This document shows positions 16,418-24,850 of a stretch of 64,000 bases of DNA, piece by piece (within the stretch, counting starts at the first letter, position 1; each line of letters starts with the position of its first letter). The notes beneath the pieces were generated by a model. The model was not told the origin of the DNA. It searched no databases and saw only the letters and a list, made by a program, of their open reading frames with translations. Source of the DNA: JAGPUQ01 sp947084925 (GTDB taxonomy: Bacteria > Pseudomonadota > Gammaproteobacteria > Pseudomonadales > Porticoccaceae). The stretch lies in assembly GCA_947084925.1 (NCBI GenBank), contig CAMTUJ010000027.1:1-64000 (forward strand). The letters run 5' to 3'. A program made the translations under genes and the position numbers.

Positions 16418-18484
16418 ATGCTCAAGAACAATAAACGCACACCCCGGCTCTGCTGTGGAATGATCTTCACCACCATCGGGTTGGTCGCGCTGCCGCTCGG
16501 CAGCGCGCGCGCCCAATCCGGCACCCTCAGCGAAACGGATCTGCTGGGCGAGATTCCACTCCAGACCGTGGTGAGCCGCTTCCCGCAAACCGCCGCCCGC
16601 GCACCGGCCAGTGTCACCGTGATCACCGCCGACATGTTGCGGGCCGCGGGCGCCATGAACTGGGTGGATGTGTTCCGGTTGGTGCCGGGATTCCAGGCCT
16701 ACGCACCCAACGCCAACCGCTTCGGCATCGACTACCACGGCCAGGGCCGCGAGCTGCCCAACCATCTCGAGGTCATGGTGGACGGCCGCTCGGTGTACGA
16801 CCCGATCCAGTCCACCGTGGTCTGGGGCGCGCTGGGCATCGACCTCGACGACATCGACCGTATCGAGATCGTGCGCGGCCCCAGTGCGGCGGCGCACGGA
16901 TCCAACGCTTTCACCGGCGCGGTCAACATCATCACCCGGTCGGCAGTGCAGGATCGGGGCACCCGTGTGCGCGCGACCACGGGCGATCGGGGCACCCAGC
17001 AAGTGGGGGTGCGTCACAGCGACCAGATCGAGGACTTCAATTATCGCGTGTCCCTGGGTTTCGACCACAACGACGGCTTTCCAAACTTCAACGCCGCCGG
17101 TCCCGACGACGGCGCCGAAACCTGGAACCTCGGGCTACGCTCCACCTACACCCCGAGCCTCGCCGATACGCTCAGTTTCGATGGCGGCTTCAGCCGCCAG
17201 GACACCGTGTTCGGAGATGCCGACCGGCTGGACGAATATCTGCCGGTGCGTTACTACGGCCAGCACCAGCGCGTTGCCTGGGAGCATCAACTGTCCGACA
17301 CCAGCGATTTCGAGTTGACCCTGTATCACAACTATTTGCGCACTTATGGCGTACGCGACCTGGGCCCGATTTCCGCGTTGCTCGGGGTGAGCCCTGCTCT
17401 TGTACCGCTGCTGCTGGGTATTCCGGACCAGCACTCGGTACAGGGTTTTCACACCATCGTATCGGAACGTTACGACCTCGAAGCCGTGCAGCGGATACGG
17501 TTGTCCGACTCGCTGACTGGCGTGTGGGGTGTGGGGACGCGCTGGGATGGCGTCGAAAGCCGGTTTCTATTTGACGATGGCGCCACGCACGATGAGCAAC
17601 GCCCGCGCCTGTTTGCCCAGAGCGAATGGCTGCCGACCACGGACCTGACTATCTCCACCGGGGCGATGCTGGAAAAAACCCCGATCGGTACGCTGGTATC
17701 GCCGCGCGTCTCATTCAACTACCTCATCCATCCGGACCATACCCTGCGCCTCGGCAACGCGCGCGGCCAGCGCGCGCCTTCGATCACGGAAGCCGACGAA
17801 CGCCAGGTTTTCCGCCTGGGCGACGTGATCACCGACGACCAGCGCCGGGTGGTGGCAAACCTCGGCGCCGAACGCATCAACAATCTGGAACTGGCCTATC
17901 TGGCCCGCCTTCCCGAGCAGGGAATCGACTTCGATATCAAGCTGTTTCGCGAGCAGGTCCGCGACGGACTGGACGACTATCGCGAAAGCATCGCGGCCCT
18001 GCCGCCTTTTTTCGACAACGAACGCCTGGTGCGCGACAACGTCGCCCGCTGGAACACCGCCGGCGTCGAAACTCAAATCACCTATCATCTGTCGCCCCGC
18101 ACCTGGTTCCGCCTGCACTATGCCAATCAGGATCTCAACAGCCGGCGTATCTCTCGCTATGACCCCGTTTTGACGTTCAGAGACTTCGATGGCGGCACTC
18201 CACGCCATTCCGGTGGTCTACTGGTCAACCATCGGTGGTCGGACGCGCTCGATTTTGGTGTTTTTGTTTACGCCCAAAGCGCGGTGGATTGGCGCAACGG
18301 GAACCCGATCAGCGGATTTACCCGGGTCGATGCCCAGGCCACATGGCATTTCAAGGCGGGTTCGAGCAAAGGCGATCTGCAATTGGTGGCGCAGAATCTC
18401 GGGCAGGATTATTCCGAGTTCAACCAGGAAAACAGGTTCGACACGGCGGTTTACCTGCGCGCCCGGTTGGATTTTCCCGATTGA
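16418..18484 (+). CDS. TonB-dependent outer-membrane receptor
   Basis: A 688-residue receptor with a signal peptide (cleavage after SARAQ, about residue 33). A plug domain follows (APASVTVITADML, VPGFQAYAPN, VMVDGRSVYD, IDRIEIVRGPSAAAHGSNAFTGAVNIIT), then a beta-barrel ending in YLRARLDF with the terminal aromatic typical of BAM substrates. No obvious N-terminal signalling (STN) domain is present. The ATG at 16418 has an AGGA ribosome site. The ligand is unknown. The next two genes encode a periplasmic binding protein and a hybrid kinase, suggesting a sensory or uptake system. Confidence 0.92.
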   Translation: MLKNNKRTPRLCCGMIFTTIGLVALPLGSARAQSGTLSETDLLGEIPLQTVVSRFPQTAARAPASVTVITADMLRAAGAMNWVDVFRLVPGFQAYAPNANRFGIDYHGQGRELPNHLEVMVDGRSVYDPIQSTVVWGALGIDLDDIDRIEIVRGPSAAAHGSNAFTGAVNIITRSAVQDRGTRVRATTGDRGTQQVGVRHSDQIEDFNYRVSLGFDHNDGFPNFNAAGPDDGAETWNLGLRSTYTPSLADTLSFDGGFSRQDTVFGDADRLDEYLPVRYYGQHQRVAWEHQLSDTSDFELTLYHNYLRTYGVRDLGPISALLGVSPALVPLLLGIPDQHSVQGFHTIVSERYDLEAVQRIRLSDSLTGVWGVGTRWDGVESRFLFDDGATHDEQRPRLFAQSEWLPTTDLTISTGAMLEKTPIGTLVSPRVSFNYLIHPDHTLRLGNARGQRAPSITEADERQVFRLGDVITDDQRRVVANLGAERINNLELAYLARLPEQGIDFDIKLFREQVRDGLDDYRESIAALPPFFDNERLVRDNVARWNTAGVETQITYHLSPRTWFRLHYANQDLNSRRISRYDPVLTFRDFDGGTPRHSGGLLVNHRWSDALDFGVFVYAQSAVDWRNGNPISGFTRVDAQATWHFKAGSSKGDLQLVAQNLGQDYSEFNQENRFDTAVYLRARLDFPD

Positions 18485-18547
18485 TCCGGAGTAGAGAGCA
18501 GCGGCCGGGATGCACGGGCAAAAGCCCATGGACAGGGAGTTCGGTCA

Positions 18548-19495
18548 GTGAGAAAGACCGGCTACAGAAGGGGACGACACCACCGATTGCGCACCGCGTG
18601 GTCGTTGCTGCTGCTGTTTCTGTGCTGCGGCGCGCCATGCCAGGCAAGCGCCGCGGTCCGTCTGCTGCTTGCGGGCGATACGCCGTATTACCAAGCGACA
18701 GCGGACAGTCTCCGGCACCACCTCCGACTGCTCACGCCCGAGACGGTCGTCAGCATTCACACCCAGACCGGGAACTGGCCTGAGGAAGACATCCTGGTCA
18801 GCATCGGCTCGCAGGCGTTGACCGACCTGCGCGCCCGCTATCCCGACCGACCCGCCCTGCATCTGTTCGTCACCAGCGATTTCTGGCGCGAACAATGCTC
18901 GCGGGACCCCGGGCTCGGCAACAATACTGCGGTGGCACTCGACCAGCCGCCGCAGCGTCTGCTGCAGTTGGCGCGCTTGCTGATGCCGGAGGCGCGCACC
19001 CTGTCCGCGGTGCTGGGGCCGCTTTCCCGCAAGCATGACGCTGCCCTCGAAAGCGGGGCCACCGCGCTTGGTTTCAAGCCGCTGATCGACGTTCTCAAGC
19101 CCGACGACAGCCCGATCGCCAGACTCTCGCCACTGATCAAGGCCGCGCAGGTGGTGGTGGTTTTACCCGATAGCGCCGATTTCAATCGCGCGGTCGCCAA
19201 ATGGCTGCTGCAATTGAGTTTTCGCGCCAGGATTCCGGTCATCGGTTTTTCCCGCGCCTACACCGATGCCGGCGCTTTGGCATCGGTGTATTCGTCCCCG
19301 GACAATATCGGCCAGCAGGGCGCCGAACTCGTCACCGAACGGCTGGTGCACGGGCTGTTTCCGCCCGGCGTGCAACCGCCGCGTTATTACACCCTGACCA
19401 CCAACGCCACCGTGGCCGACGCCCTCGGCATCGCCCTGCCGGTCGCCGCCGTGCTGGAGTCCCGATACGCCGCCGCCCTGCGGGAGCAGCCATGA
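18548..19495 (+). CDS. Periplasmic ABC-type substrate-binding protein (TrpX-like)
   Basis: A 315-residue exported protein (signal peptide about residues 1-36, ending ASA) of the ABC substrate-binding protein family PF04392. Conserved features include VSIGSQALTDL, SAVLGPLSRKH and the late IPVIGFSRAYTDAGALASVYSSPDNIGQQGAE. The start is GTG with AGGGAG upstream. No permease or ATPase genes are nearby. Its stop overlaps the start of the hybrid kinase (ATGA), so it more likely serves as a ligand-sensing partner of that kinase than as part of an importer. Confidence 0.8.
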   Translation: MRKTGYRRGRHHRLRTAWSLLLLFLCCGAPCQASAAVRLLLAGDTPYYQATADSLRHHLRLLTPETVVSIHTQTGNWPEEDILVSIGSQALTDLRARYPDRPALHLFVTSDFWREQCSRDPGLGNNTAVALDQPPQRLLQLARLLMPEARTLSAVLGPLSRKHDAALESGATALGFKPLIDVLKPDDSPIARLSPLIKAAQVVVVLPDSADFNRAVAKWLLQLSFRARIPVIGFSRAYTDAGALASVYSSPDNIGQQGAELVTERLVHGLFPPGVQPPRYYTLTTNATVADALGIALPVAAVLESRYAAALREQP

Positions 19496-22143
19496 AGTTT
19501 TCCGCGCTCGACATTCGCCGCAACCTGCAGCTGCGCTTGCTGGTGATCGGTTCGCTTCCGCTGCTCCTGATCACCGCGCTGCTGACCGGCTACAGCATCC
19601 ACGGCCGGCACGGCGACATCCTGCGCAAGGTGGAAGAATCCGGCGCGCGCATGATCGACTATTTATCCAAAACGGTGGATTTCGCCCTTTATTCGAGCAA
19701 TCTTGCCCTGCTCACAAGCATGGCGGACACCATCGCCGCGGTCCCCGGGATTCGCGGCGTCACGTTCCTTGACCGGCAGCGCCGGGTCATGGTTGCCAGC
19801 GCTGATTTTCCGGCATCTGCCCCGGACCTGGATCTGACGCAACCCCTGGGCACGGCGGCGCGTGAAATGCGTGACGTGCTGATCCTGGAGCGCGGCGTCT
19901 ATGCGGTGCCCGTGGAGGTGGACGACTATCCGGCCGCCGCTGCCAGGCCGCCCCGCGCTCCGCTGGGCTGGGTGGTGATCGCCATGGATCTCACGGAGGC
20001 GCGCCGCGCCCAGCACGCCACCGTGGTGAGCAGCATCGGCATCGGCGCCGGCGTGCTGGGGACCGCGCTGCTGATGGCATTGGTGTTATCACGCTCCGTC
20101 GTCACCCCCATTCGCGACCTCACCAACACCGTGATACGGCTGCGGCAAGGAAATCTTGCCGCACGCGCGCAAACCACCACGCGCGATGAACTCGCCCACC
20201 TGGCTGCCGGTATAAACCATCTTGCCGATTCGGTTGAGCGCAGCCAGCTCGATCTCCAGCAGCAGGTTGCGCGGGCTACCCGGGACCTCTCCCGGACACT
20301 CGACGAGCTGCGGACCAAGAACCAGGAGCTGGAAATCGCCGGAGAACGCGCGGAAACGGCCAATCGTGCCAAAACCGACTTCCTGGCGCGGATGAGCCAC
20401 GAACTGCGCACACCGCTGACATCGATCCAGGGCTTCGTGCGCCTGCTGGAGCGCGATCTGCAGAACACCGCCGACCGCAATTATTGCCACATCATCGACC
20501 AGGCATCCGTGTCGCTGCTGGCGATGATCGACGACATTCTCGAGTTCACCAAACTTCAGGTTGGCGCCGAAAGCAGCCGTGCCGAACCTTTTGATGTGCT
20601 GGAATGCATCGAGGATTGCGTCCGCCTGCTGGCGCCGGCGGCACACGCCAAGGGCGTCGAAGTCTATCTGGACATCCACCCTGCCATCCCCGCGCGCGCT
20701 TTCGGCCACGCCAGGTGGCTGCGCCAGATTCTCACCAACCTGGTGGGCAATGCGGTGAAATTCACTCCCCGCGGCCATGTGCTGGTGCTCTGCGGCCTGG
20801 GTCCGGCGGGCGATTTCTCCATCACCGTGAGCGACACCGGGGTCGGCATCGAGCCCGACCAGCAACAGCAGATTTTCGCGGCCTTCGTGCAGGCGGACAC
20901 CGGCATCGCCCGCCGCTTCGGGGGCACCGGACTCGGCCTTGCCATCGCGCACCGTCATGTGGAGTTGCTGGGTGGGACCATTGAGCTGCGCAGCAATCCG
21001 GACGCCGGCAGCGACTTCAGGGTCCGTTTGCCCTTGCAGTGGCAGTCCGCCGCAACGCCCCCGCAACACGCCGGCCAGGTGTTGATCTATGACACCGATG
21101 CGCTCGGACGCAACAGCGCCCGATCCCTGTTGCAGCGCCTGTTCGACGATGCGCGCGTGCTGGCCACCTTCGATGACCTGATCGACGCCATGACCGACAC
21201 CACCCCTGCCGCGCTGGTGATCAACTGGTCACTTGGCGAACCACCGGAACGCCAGCTGATGTCCCTGCGTCACGTCCTTGAAGAGCTGCGCTGCCCGATC
21301 GTCGTGCAACTGCCCCTGCGCACCCTGCACGAAACCATCCCCAGGGATCTCATCGATAATCACCCCAACGTTCACTGGCTTGGCAAGCCCGCCGGCATCC
21401 GGGACTTTGTGGCCGCGTTGACCGATACCGTCGTGCGCTCACCCGGGCATGCGGACCTGAGCGGCATTCAGGTGTTGGTGGCGGAGGACAATGACTTCAG
21501 CCGCCTGCTGCTCACTACCTTCCTGGAACGCACCGGCTGCACTTATCGGGCGGTTCCGGACGGGCTTGGCGCCATTGCCGCCTGCGGGGAACAGAAATTC
21601 GACGTCATTCTCATGGACATTCACATGCCCGAGATCACCGGCGTTGGCGCGTTGCTGCAAATCCAGCAGCCTGGAATGCTCAATGCGGCAACGCCGGTCG
21701 TGGTGCTTACCGCCGACCAACTCCTCGACGAAGGGCGCGAGCTCGGCCGGGTGCGGGTAGCGCGTGTTCTGGGCAAACCCTACGACGAACGCCAACTGCT
21801 GGAGGCGTTGCTGCAACTGTCGGGCCGCACGGGCACGCTCGCCGCCGAGTGGTTCGGCAGTGGCGACACCATGCCCAAAGAACCCTATTTCGACGAGATC
21901 GAACGCCTGGTGTCCCGCACCCATGAGTTCCTCGCCGACGCCGATCTCGGCGGCGCCCGCGAGGTTTGCCATCAGTTGGCCGGTATCGTCGCGGTCTATC
22001 GCCTGGGTGAGCTCGAAAAGCTTGCGCGCATACTGCATGCGCTGGTACGGGTGGGAGATGTGGAGCGCGCGTCGGCAATCCTGGTAAAACTGCGTCAGGA
22101 AAATTTCGCGGTGCGCCGGCGTACCTGCTCGCCAACAGCCTGA
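19492..22143 (+). CDS. BarA-like hybrid sensor histidine kinase
   Basis: An 883-residue membrane kinase. Two membrane segments (about residues 14-34 and 180-200) flank a periplasmic sensor region of about 145 residues, followed by HAMP. The dimerisation domain has H303 in MSHELRTPL, and the ATPase domain has NLVGNAVKFTP, DTGVGIEPD and GGTGLGLAIAH. A receiver-like domain from about residue 529 lacks the phospho-acceptor (VINW in place of VLMD). A true receiver carries D709 in ILMDIHMPE. A C-terminal Hpt domain carries H827 in VCHQLAG. This is a full phosphorelay. The cognate response regulator is not in the window. It overlaps the upstream binding-protein gene by four bases. Confidence 0.93.
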   Translation: MKFSALDIRRNLQLRLLVIGSLPLLLITALLTGYSIHGRHGDILRKVEESGARMIDYLSKTVDFALYSSNLALLTSMADTIAAVPGIRGVTFLDRQRRVMVASADFPASAPDLDLTQPLGTAAREMRDVLILERGVYAVPVEVDDYPAAAARPPRAPLGWVVIAMDLTEARRAQHATVVSSIGIGAGVLGTALLMALVLSRSVVTPIRDLTNTVIRLRQGNLAARAQTTTRDELAHLAAGINHLADSVERSQLDLQQQVARATRDLSRTLDELRTKNQELEIAGERAETANRAKTDFLARMSHELRTPLTSIQGFVRLLERDLQNTADRNYCHIIDQASVSLLAMIDDILEFTKLQVGAESSRAEPFDVLECIEDCVRLLAPAAHAKGVEVYLDIHPAIPARAFGHARWLRQILTNLVGNAVKFTPRGHVLVLCGLGPAGDFSITVSDTGVGIEPDQQQQIFAAFVQADTGIARRFGGTGLGLAIAHRHVELLGGTIELRSNPDAGSDFRVRLPLQWQSAATPPQHAGQVLIYDTDALGRNSARSLLQRLFDDARVLATFDDLIDAMTDTTPAALVINWSLGEPPERQLMSLRHVLEELRCPIVVQLPLRTLHETIPRDLIDNHPNVHWLGKPAGIRDFVAALTDTVVRSPGHADLSGIQVLVAEDNDFSRLLLTTFLERTGCTYRAVPDGLGAIAACGEQKFDVILMDIHMPEITGVGALLQIQQPGMLNAATPVVVLTADQLLDEGRELGRVRVARVLGKPYDERQLLEALLQLSGRTGTLAAEWFGSGDTMPKEPYFDEIERLVSRTHEFLADADLGGAREVCHQLAGIVAVYRLGELEKLARILHALVRVGDVERASAILVKLRQENFAVRRRTCSPTA

Positions 22144-22272
22144 CAAACCGTGAAAAACGTCGCGCTGAAGAGCCAACGCCAGTTACATGGCGCAGCGTAC
22201 CGACACGTGTCAACTCGAGCGGCGAGCACCGCGCAACAGCGCAGACGGCTGCCGCAGCAGGTTTTCGCTCCG

Positions 22273-22971
22273 CTAAGGCGGGTCCGCGCTATCCGCCAGC
22301 CAGTCCGACAAGCGTGCCTCGAGCGCCGGTAATCCAAGTCCCGTCTGCGCGGAAAACGTCTGCGCGGTGACCTCCGTGAGGCCCACCCGGGCAACCTCGC
22401 GCCGCACCCCCAGCAACGTCGCCTGGGCGGGGCCGCGATTGAGTTTGTCCGCCTTGGTGAGAAGTACGTGTACCGGCAGCGCCGCCTCCGCGGCCCACGC
22501 CAGCATGTGTTGATCGAACGTTTGCAGCGGGTGACGGATGTCCATCAACAGCACCAGCCCGCGCAGCGAGGAGCGCGCGCGCAGGTAGTGAGCGAGGTGC
22601 TGGTCCCACTCGGCCTTCATCGCCTTGGGCACTTTGGCGTAGCCGTAACCGGGCAGATCGACCAAGCGCTGCCCCGGCGCCAGCGCAAAAAAGTTCATCA
22701 GCCGGGTACGCCCCGGCGTCTTGCTGGTGCGCGCCAGCTTGCCCTGGCGCGTCAGCGCGTTGAGCGCGCTTGATTTGCCCGCGTTGGAGCGGCCCGCGAA
22801 AGCCACTTCGACGCCCTGATCCGGCGGACAATCCGCCAGGGTAGGCGCGCTTTTAAGAAATACAGCGCGCGGGAAGTCGATCTTGCGCGGCCCTTGCGGG
22901 ACGTGATTGCCGACGGCGTCGGGCGCCGTTGTCGGAGCTTGGTCGCCACTTTGGCTGGGGTCTCTGGACAT
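22273..22971 (-). CDS. engB: Ribosome-biogenesis GTPase EngB/YihA
   Basis: A 232-residue TrmE-Era-like GTPase needed for large-subunit assembly. It shows G1 GRSNAGKSSALN, G3 DLPGYGYAKVP and G4 TKADK. The ATG at 22971 gives a normal N-terminus with FPRAVFLKSAPTLADCP. An upstream start at 23034 adds 21 residues with no similarity. It is divergent from cytochrome c4, the usual gammaproteobacterial arrangement. Confidence 0.93.
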   Translation of the reverse strand: MSRDPSQSGDQAPTTAPDAVGNHVPQGPRKIDFPRAVFLKSAPTLADCPPDQGVEVAFAGRSNAGKSSALNALTRQGKLARTSKTPGRTRLMNFFALAPGQRLVDLPGYGYAKVPKAMKAEWDQHLAHYLRARSSLRGLVLLMDIRHPLQTFDQHMLAWAAEAALPVHVLLTKADKLNRGPAQATLLGVRREVARVGLTEVTAQTFSAQTGLGLPALEARLSDWLADSADPP

Positions 22972-23083
22972 GACTCGGATCCTGGGCAAATGTCGGCGTA
23001 TCCTTCGAATGTCGAGATCTGCTGCAATGCGCACGCCCAGAGAAGACCCATCGACACCTGCGCCTGGCGGTTATCCCGCCGCG

Positions 23084-23112
23084 TTAAGCTCGACAAACGA
23101 TTGGTATATACT
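23084..23112 (+). promoter_or_regulatory. Candidate sigma-70 promoter for cytochrome c4
   Basis: TTAAGC at 23084-23089 and TATACT at 23107-23112 are separated by 17 bp. The -10 matches five of six consensus bases; the -35 is weak. It lies about 65 bp before the cytochrome gene. Confidence 0.5.
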
Positions 23113-23176
23113 CCGCCCCCGTCGCGCCGACCCGCGCGGACGGGCGCCCATTCTAGCCAAATCGAGCGAGCAGAAT

Positions 23177-23818
23177 ATGATGAAAGCGATACTTCTGTGC
23201 CTGGCCGGTGCGATGGCCATCATGCTGGCGCCGGCAACCCTGGCCGCTGGCGACGCCAATGCCGGCAAAAGCAAAACCGCCGCGTGTGCCGGTTGCCATG
23301 GCGTCAACGGAGCAAGTGCGGCCCCGAATTTCCCCCATCTCGCCGGGCTGGGAGAAAAATATCTGCTCAAGCAACTGCACGATATCCAGTCCGGTCAGCG
23401 CTCCGTCCCGGAAATGACCGGGTTGCTGAATACGTCGAGCGCGCAGGATCTCGCCGATATCGCTGCCTATTTTGACGCCCAGCCGCGCCAGTGGGCCGGC
23501 GCAAAGGATGACGCCAAGGCGATGACCCTGGGCGCCACCGTCTATCGCGCCGGCAATCTCGAGACCGGCGTACCGGCCTGTACCGGCTGTCATTCGCCGG
23601 TGGGCAATGGCAATGCCCCGGCCGGTTATCCGGCACTGGGCGGGCAACATGCCGAGTATCTTGCGAAACAACTGCGCGCTTTCCGCGACGGTGCGCACGA
23701 TGCTGCCTGGCCCGGAGCCCGGGGCAACGATGAAAATGCCATCATGCGCGGAGTCGCCTCTCATATGACCAACCAGGAAATCCAGGCCGTAGCAAACTTT
23801 ATCGCCGGCCTGAAATAA
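23177..23818 (+). CDS. Cytochrome c4, di-heme periplasmic electron carrier
   Basis: A 213-residue exported protein with a signal peptide ending TLAAG and two heme-attachment motifs, CAGCH at residues 37-41 and CTGCH in the second half, giving the internal duplication typical of cytochrome c4. Each half ends with a LADIAAYF or IQAVANFI helix that packs on the heme. It carries electrons to terminal oxidases. The neighbours engB and dsbA are conserved, and DsbA supports the disulfide chemistry before heme attachment. Confidence 0.93.
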   Translation: MMKAILLCLAGAMAIMLAPATLAAGDANAGKSKTAACAGCHGVNGASAAPNFPHLAGLGEKYLLKQLHDIQSGQRSVPEMTGLLNTSSAQDLADIAAYFDAQPRQWAGAKDDAKAMTLGATVYRAGNLETGVPACTGCHSPVGNGNAPAGYPALGGQHAEYLAKQLRAFRDGAHDAAWPGARGNDENAIMRGVASHMTNQEIQAVANFIAGLK

Positions 23819-23925
23819 ATATCGGGTAGACCGCCGAGCCCGCAACGGTGGCGGGTATGCCGTGTCAAACGGGGGGTGCGGCCGGCAGGCGACACCCGCC
23901 CAACACCATGAGGGAGGTACCTCCA

Positions 23926-24609
23926 GTGGGTCCATCGCTGAAAATCCTGGCACTGAAAGCGCTCGCGACAACCGTTCTGGTGCTCACCACGACACTGGCT
24001 CACGCAACCGACTATGTCGCCGGCAAGCACTATGTGCTGCTGGAGACACCGGTGCGCACCGGCGATGCCAGCAAGATCGAAGTCACCGAGGTGTTCTGGT
24101 ACGGCTGCGGTCACTGTTACACGTTCGAGCCCCTGCTGGAAAAGTGGAGCAAGCGGTTACCCGCCGATGTGGTGTTGTTGCGCAGTCCGGCCATCTGGCA
24201 TCCCACCATGGAGTTGCACGCGCGTGCGTACTACACCGCCAAAGCACTCAATGTTCTGGACGCCCTCCACCCGGCATTGTTTGATGCCATGAACATAGGC
24301 CACGATAAACTGGCCGCGGAAGACGACATCAAAAAAATCTTCACCGCTCACGGCGTGGATGGTGACGCCTTCAGCAAGACGTTCAACTCCTTCGGCGTCG
24401 GCAGTGCCGTGGGCCAGGCCGACGCCCGCCAGCGCGGCTACAAGATCACCGGCACGCCGGAGATCGTGGTCGAAGGGAAGTATCGTGTCTCCGCCAGCCT
24501 GGCCGGCGGCCACGAGGCCATGCTCGCTGTCATCGACCACTTGATTGCAACGGAACGCGCCGCTCGCGCCAAGCACCACGGAAGTGACAGCGCGGCGACC
24601 GCCAAGTAG
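23926..24609 (+). CDS. dsbA: Thiol:disulfide interchange protein DsbA
   Basis: A 227-residue periplasmic oxidase that introduces disulfides into exported proteins. It has a signal peptide (LALKALATTVLVLTTTLAHA), the active site CGHC in FWYGCGHCYTFEP, and the cis-proline loop GYKITGTPEIVVEGKY. The GTG start at 23926 is favoured because AGGGAGG lies eight bases upstream. An ATG at 23908 is possible. The gene ends only 12 bp before tRNA-Thr. Confidence 0.93.
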   Translation: MGPSLKILALKALATTVLVLTTTLAHATDYVAGKHYVLLETPVRTGDASKIEVTEVFWYGCGHCYTFEPLLEKWSKRLPADVVLLRSPAIWHPTMELHARAYYTAKALNVLDALHPALFDAMNIGHDKLAAEDDIKKIFTAHGVDGDAFSKTFNSFGVGSAVGQADARQRGYKITGTPEIVVEGKYRVSASLAGGHEAMLAVIDHLIATERAARAKHHGSDSAATAK

Positions 24610-24621
24610 ACTCTCGCTCCC

Positions 24622-24698
24622 GCCGGAATAGCTCAGCTCGGTAGAGCAGCGCATTCGTAATGCGTTGGTCGGAGGTTCAAATCCTCTTTCCGGCACCA
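24622..24698 (+). tRNA. tRNA-Thr (anticodon CGT)
   Basis: It folds as a complete cloverleaf: acceptor GCCGGAA/TTCCGGC, D-arm GCTC...GAGC, anticodon stem GCGCA/TGCGT with loop TTCGTAA, T-arm GGAGG TTCAAAT CCTCT, and an encoded ACCA end. The anticodon CGT reads ACG. The last 16 bases (24683-24698) recur at 33332-33347, marking it as an integration target; the tRNA remains intact. Confidence 0.96.
24683..24698 (+). other. attL, 16-bp core in the tRNA 3' end
   Basis: CCTCTTTCCGGCACCA is the distal T-stem, acceptor strand and CCA of tRNA-Thr. It is identical to 33332-33347. Flanking bases differ on both sides (T versus G before, A versus G after), so the visible identity block is exactly 16 bp. 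Confidence 0.9.
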
Positions 24699-24801
24699 AA
24701 TACCGTTCCACCCCCTTCCTAAGCGTTCCGCAACCCCCTGATAACCAACGAAATCATGGGCACCATTGCTCGGCATGGTCCATTGCATTCCAGCACAGTA
24801 A

Positions 24802-24850
24802 GGGGGTATCGTCTAGGGGTATTTCATGGACCCCGGGAGACCATACCCCC
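24802..24850. promoter_or_regulatory. Candidate integrase arm-type sites near attL
   Basis: GGGGGTAT at 24802-24809, AGGGGTAT at 24815-24822 and the inverted ATACCCCC at 24843-24850 lie between attL and the integrase ATG. The same octamer recurs near attR. The positions fit arm-binding sites of a tyrosine recombinase, and the third copy abuts the start codon, where binding could repress the gene. Confidence 0.45.
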
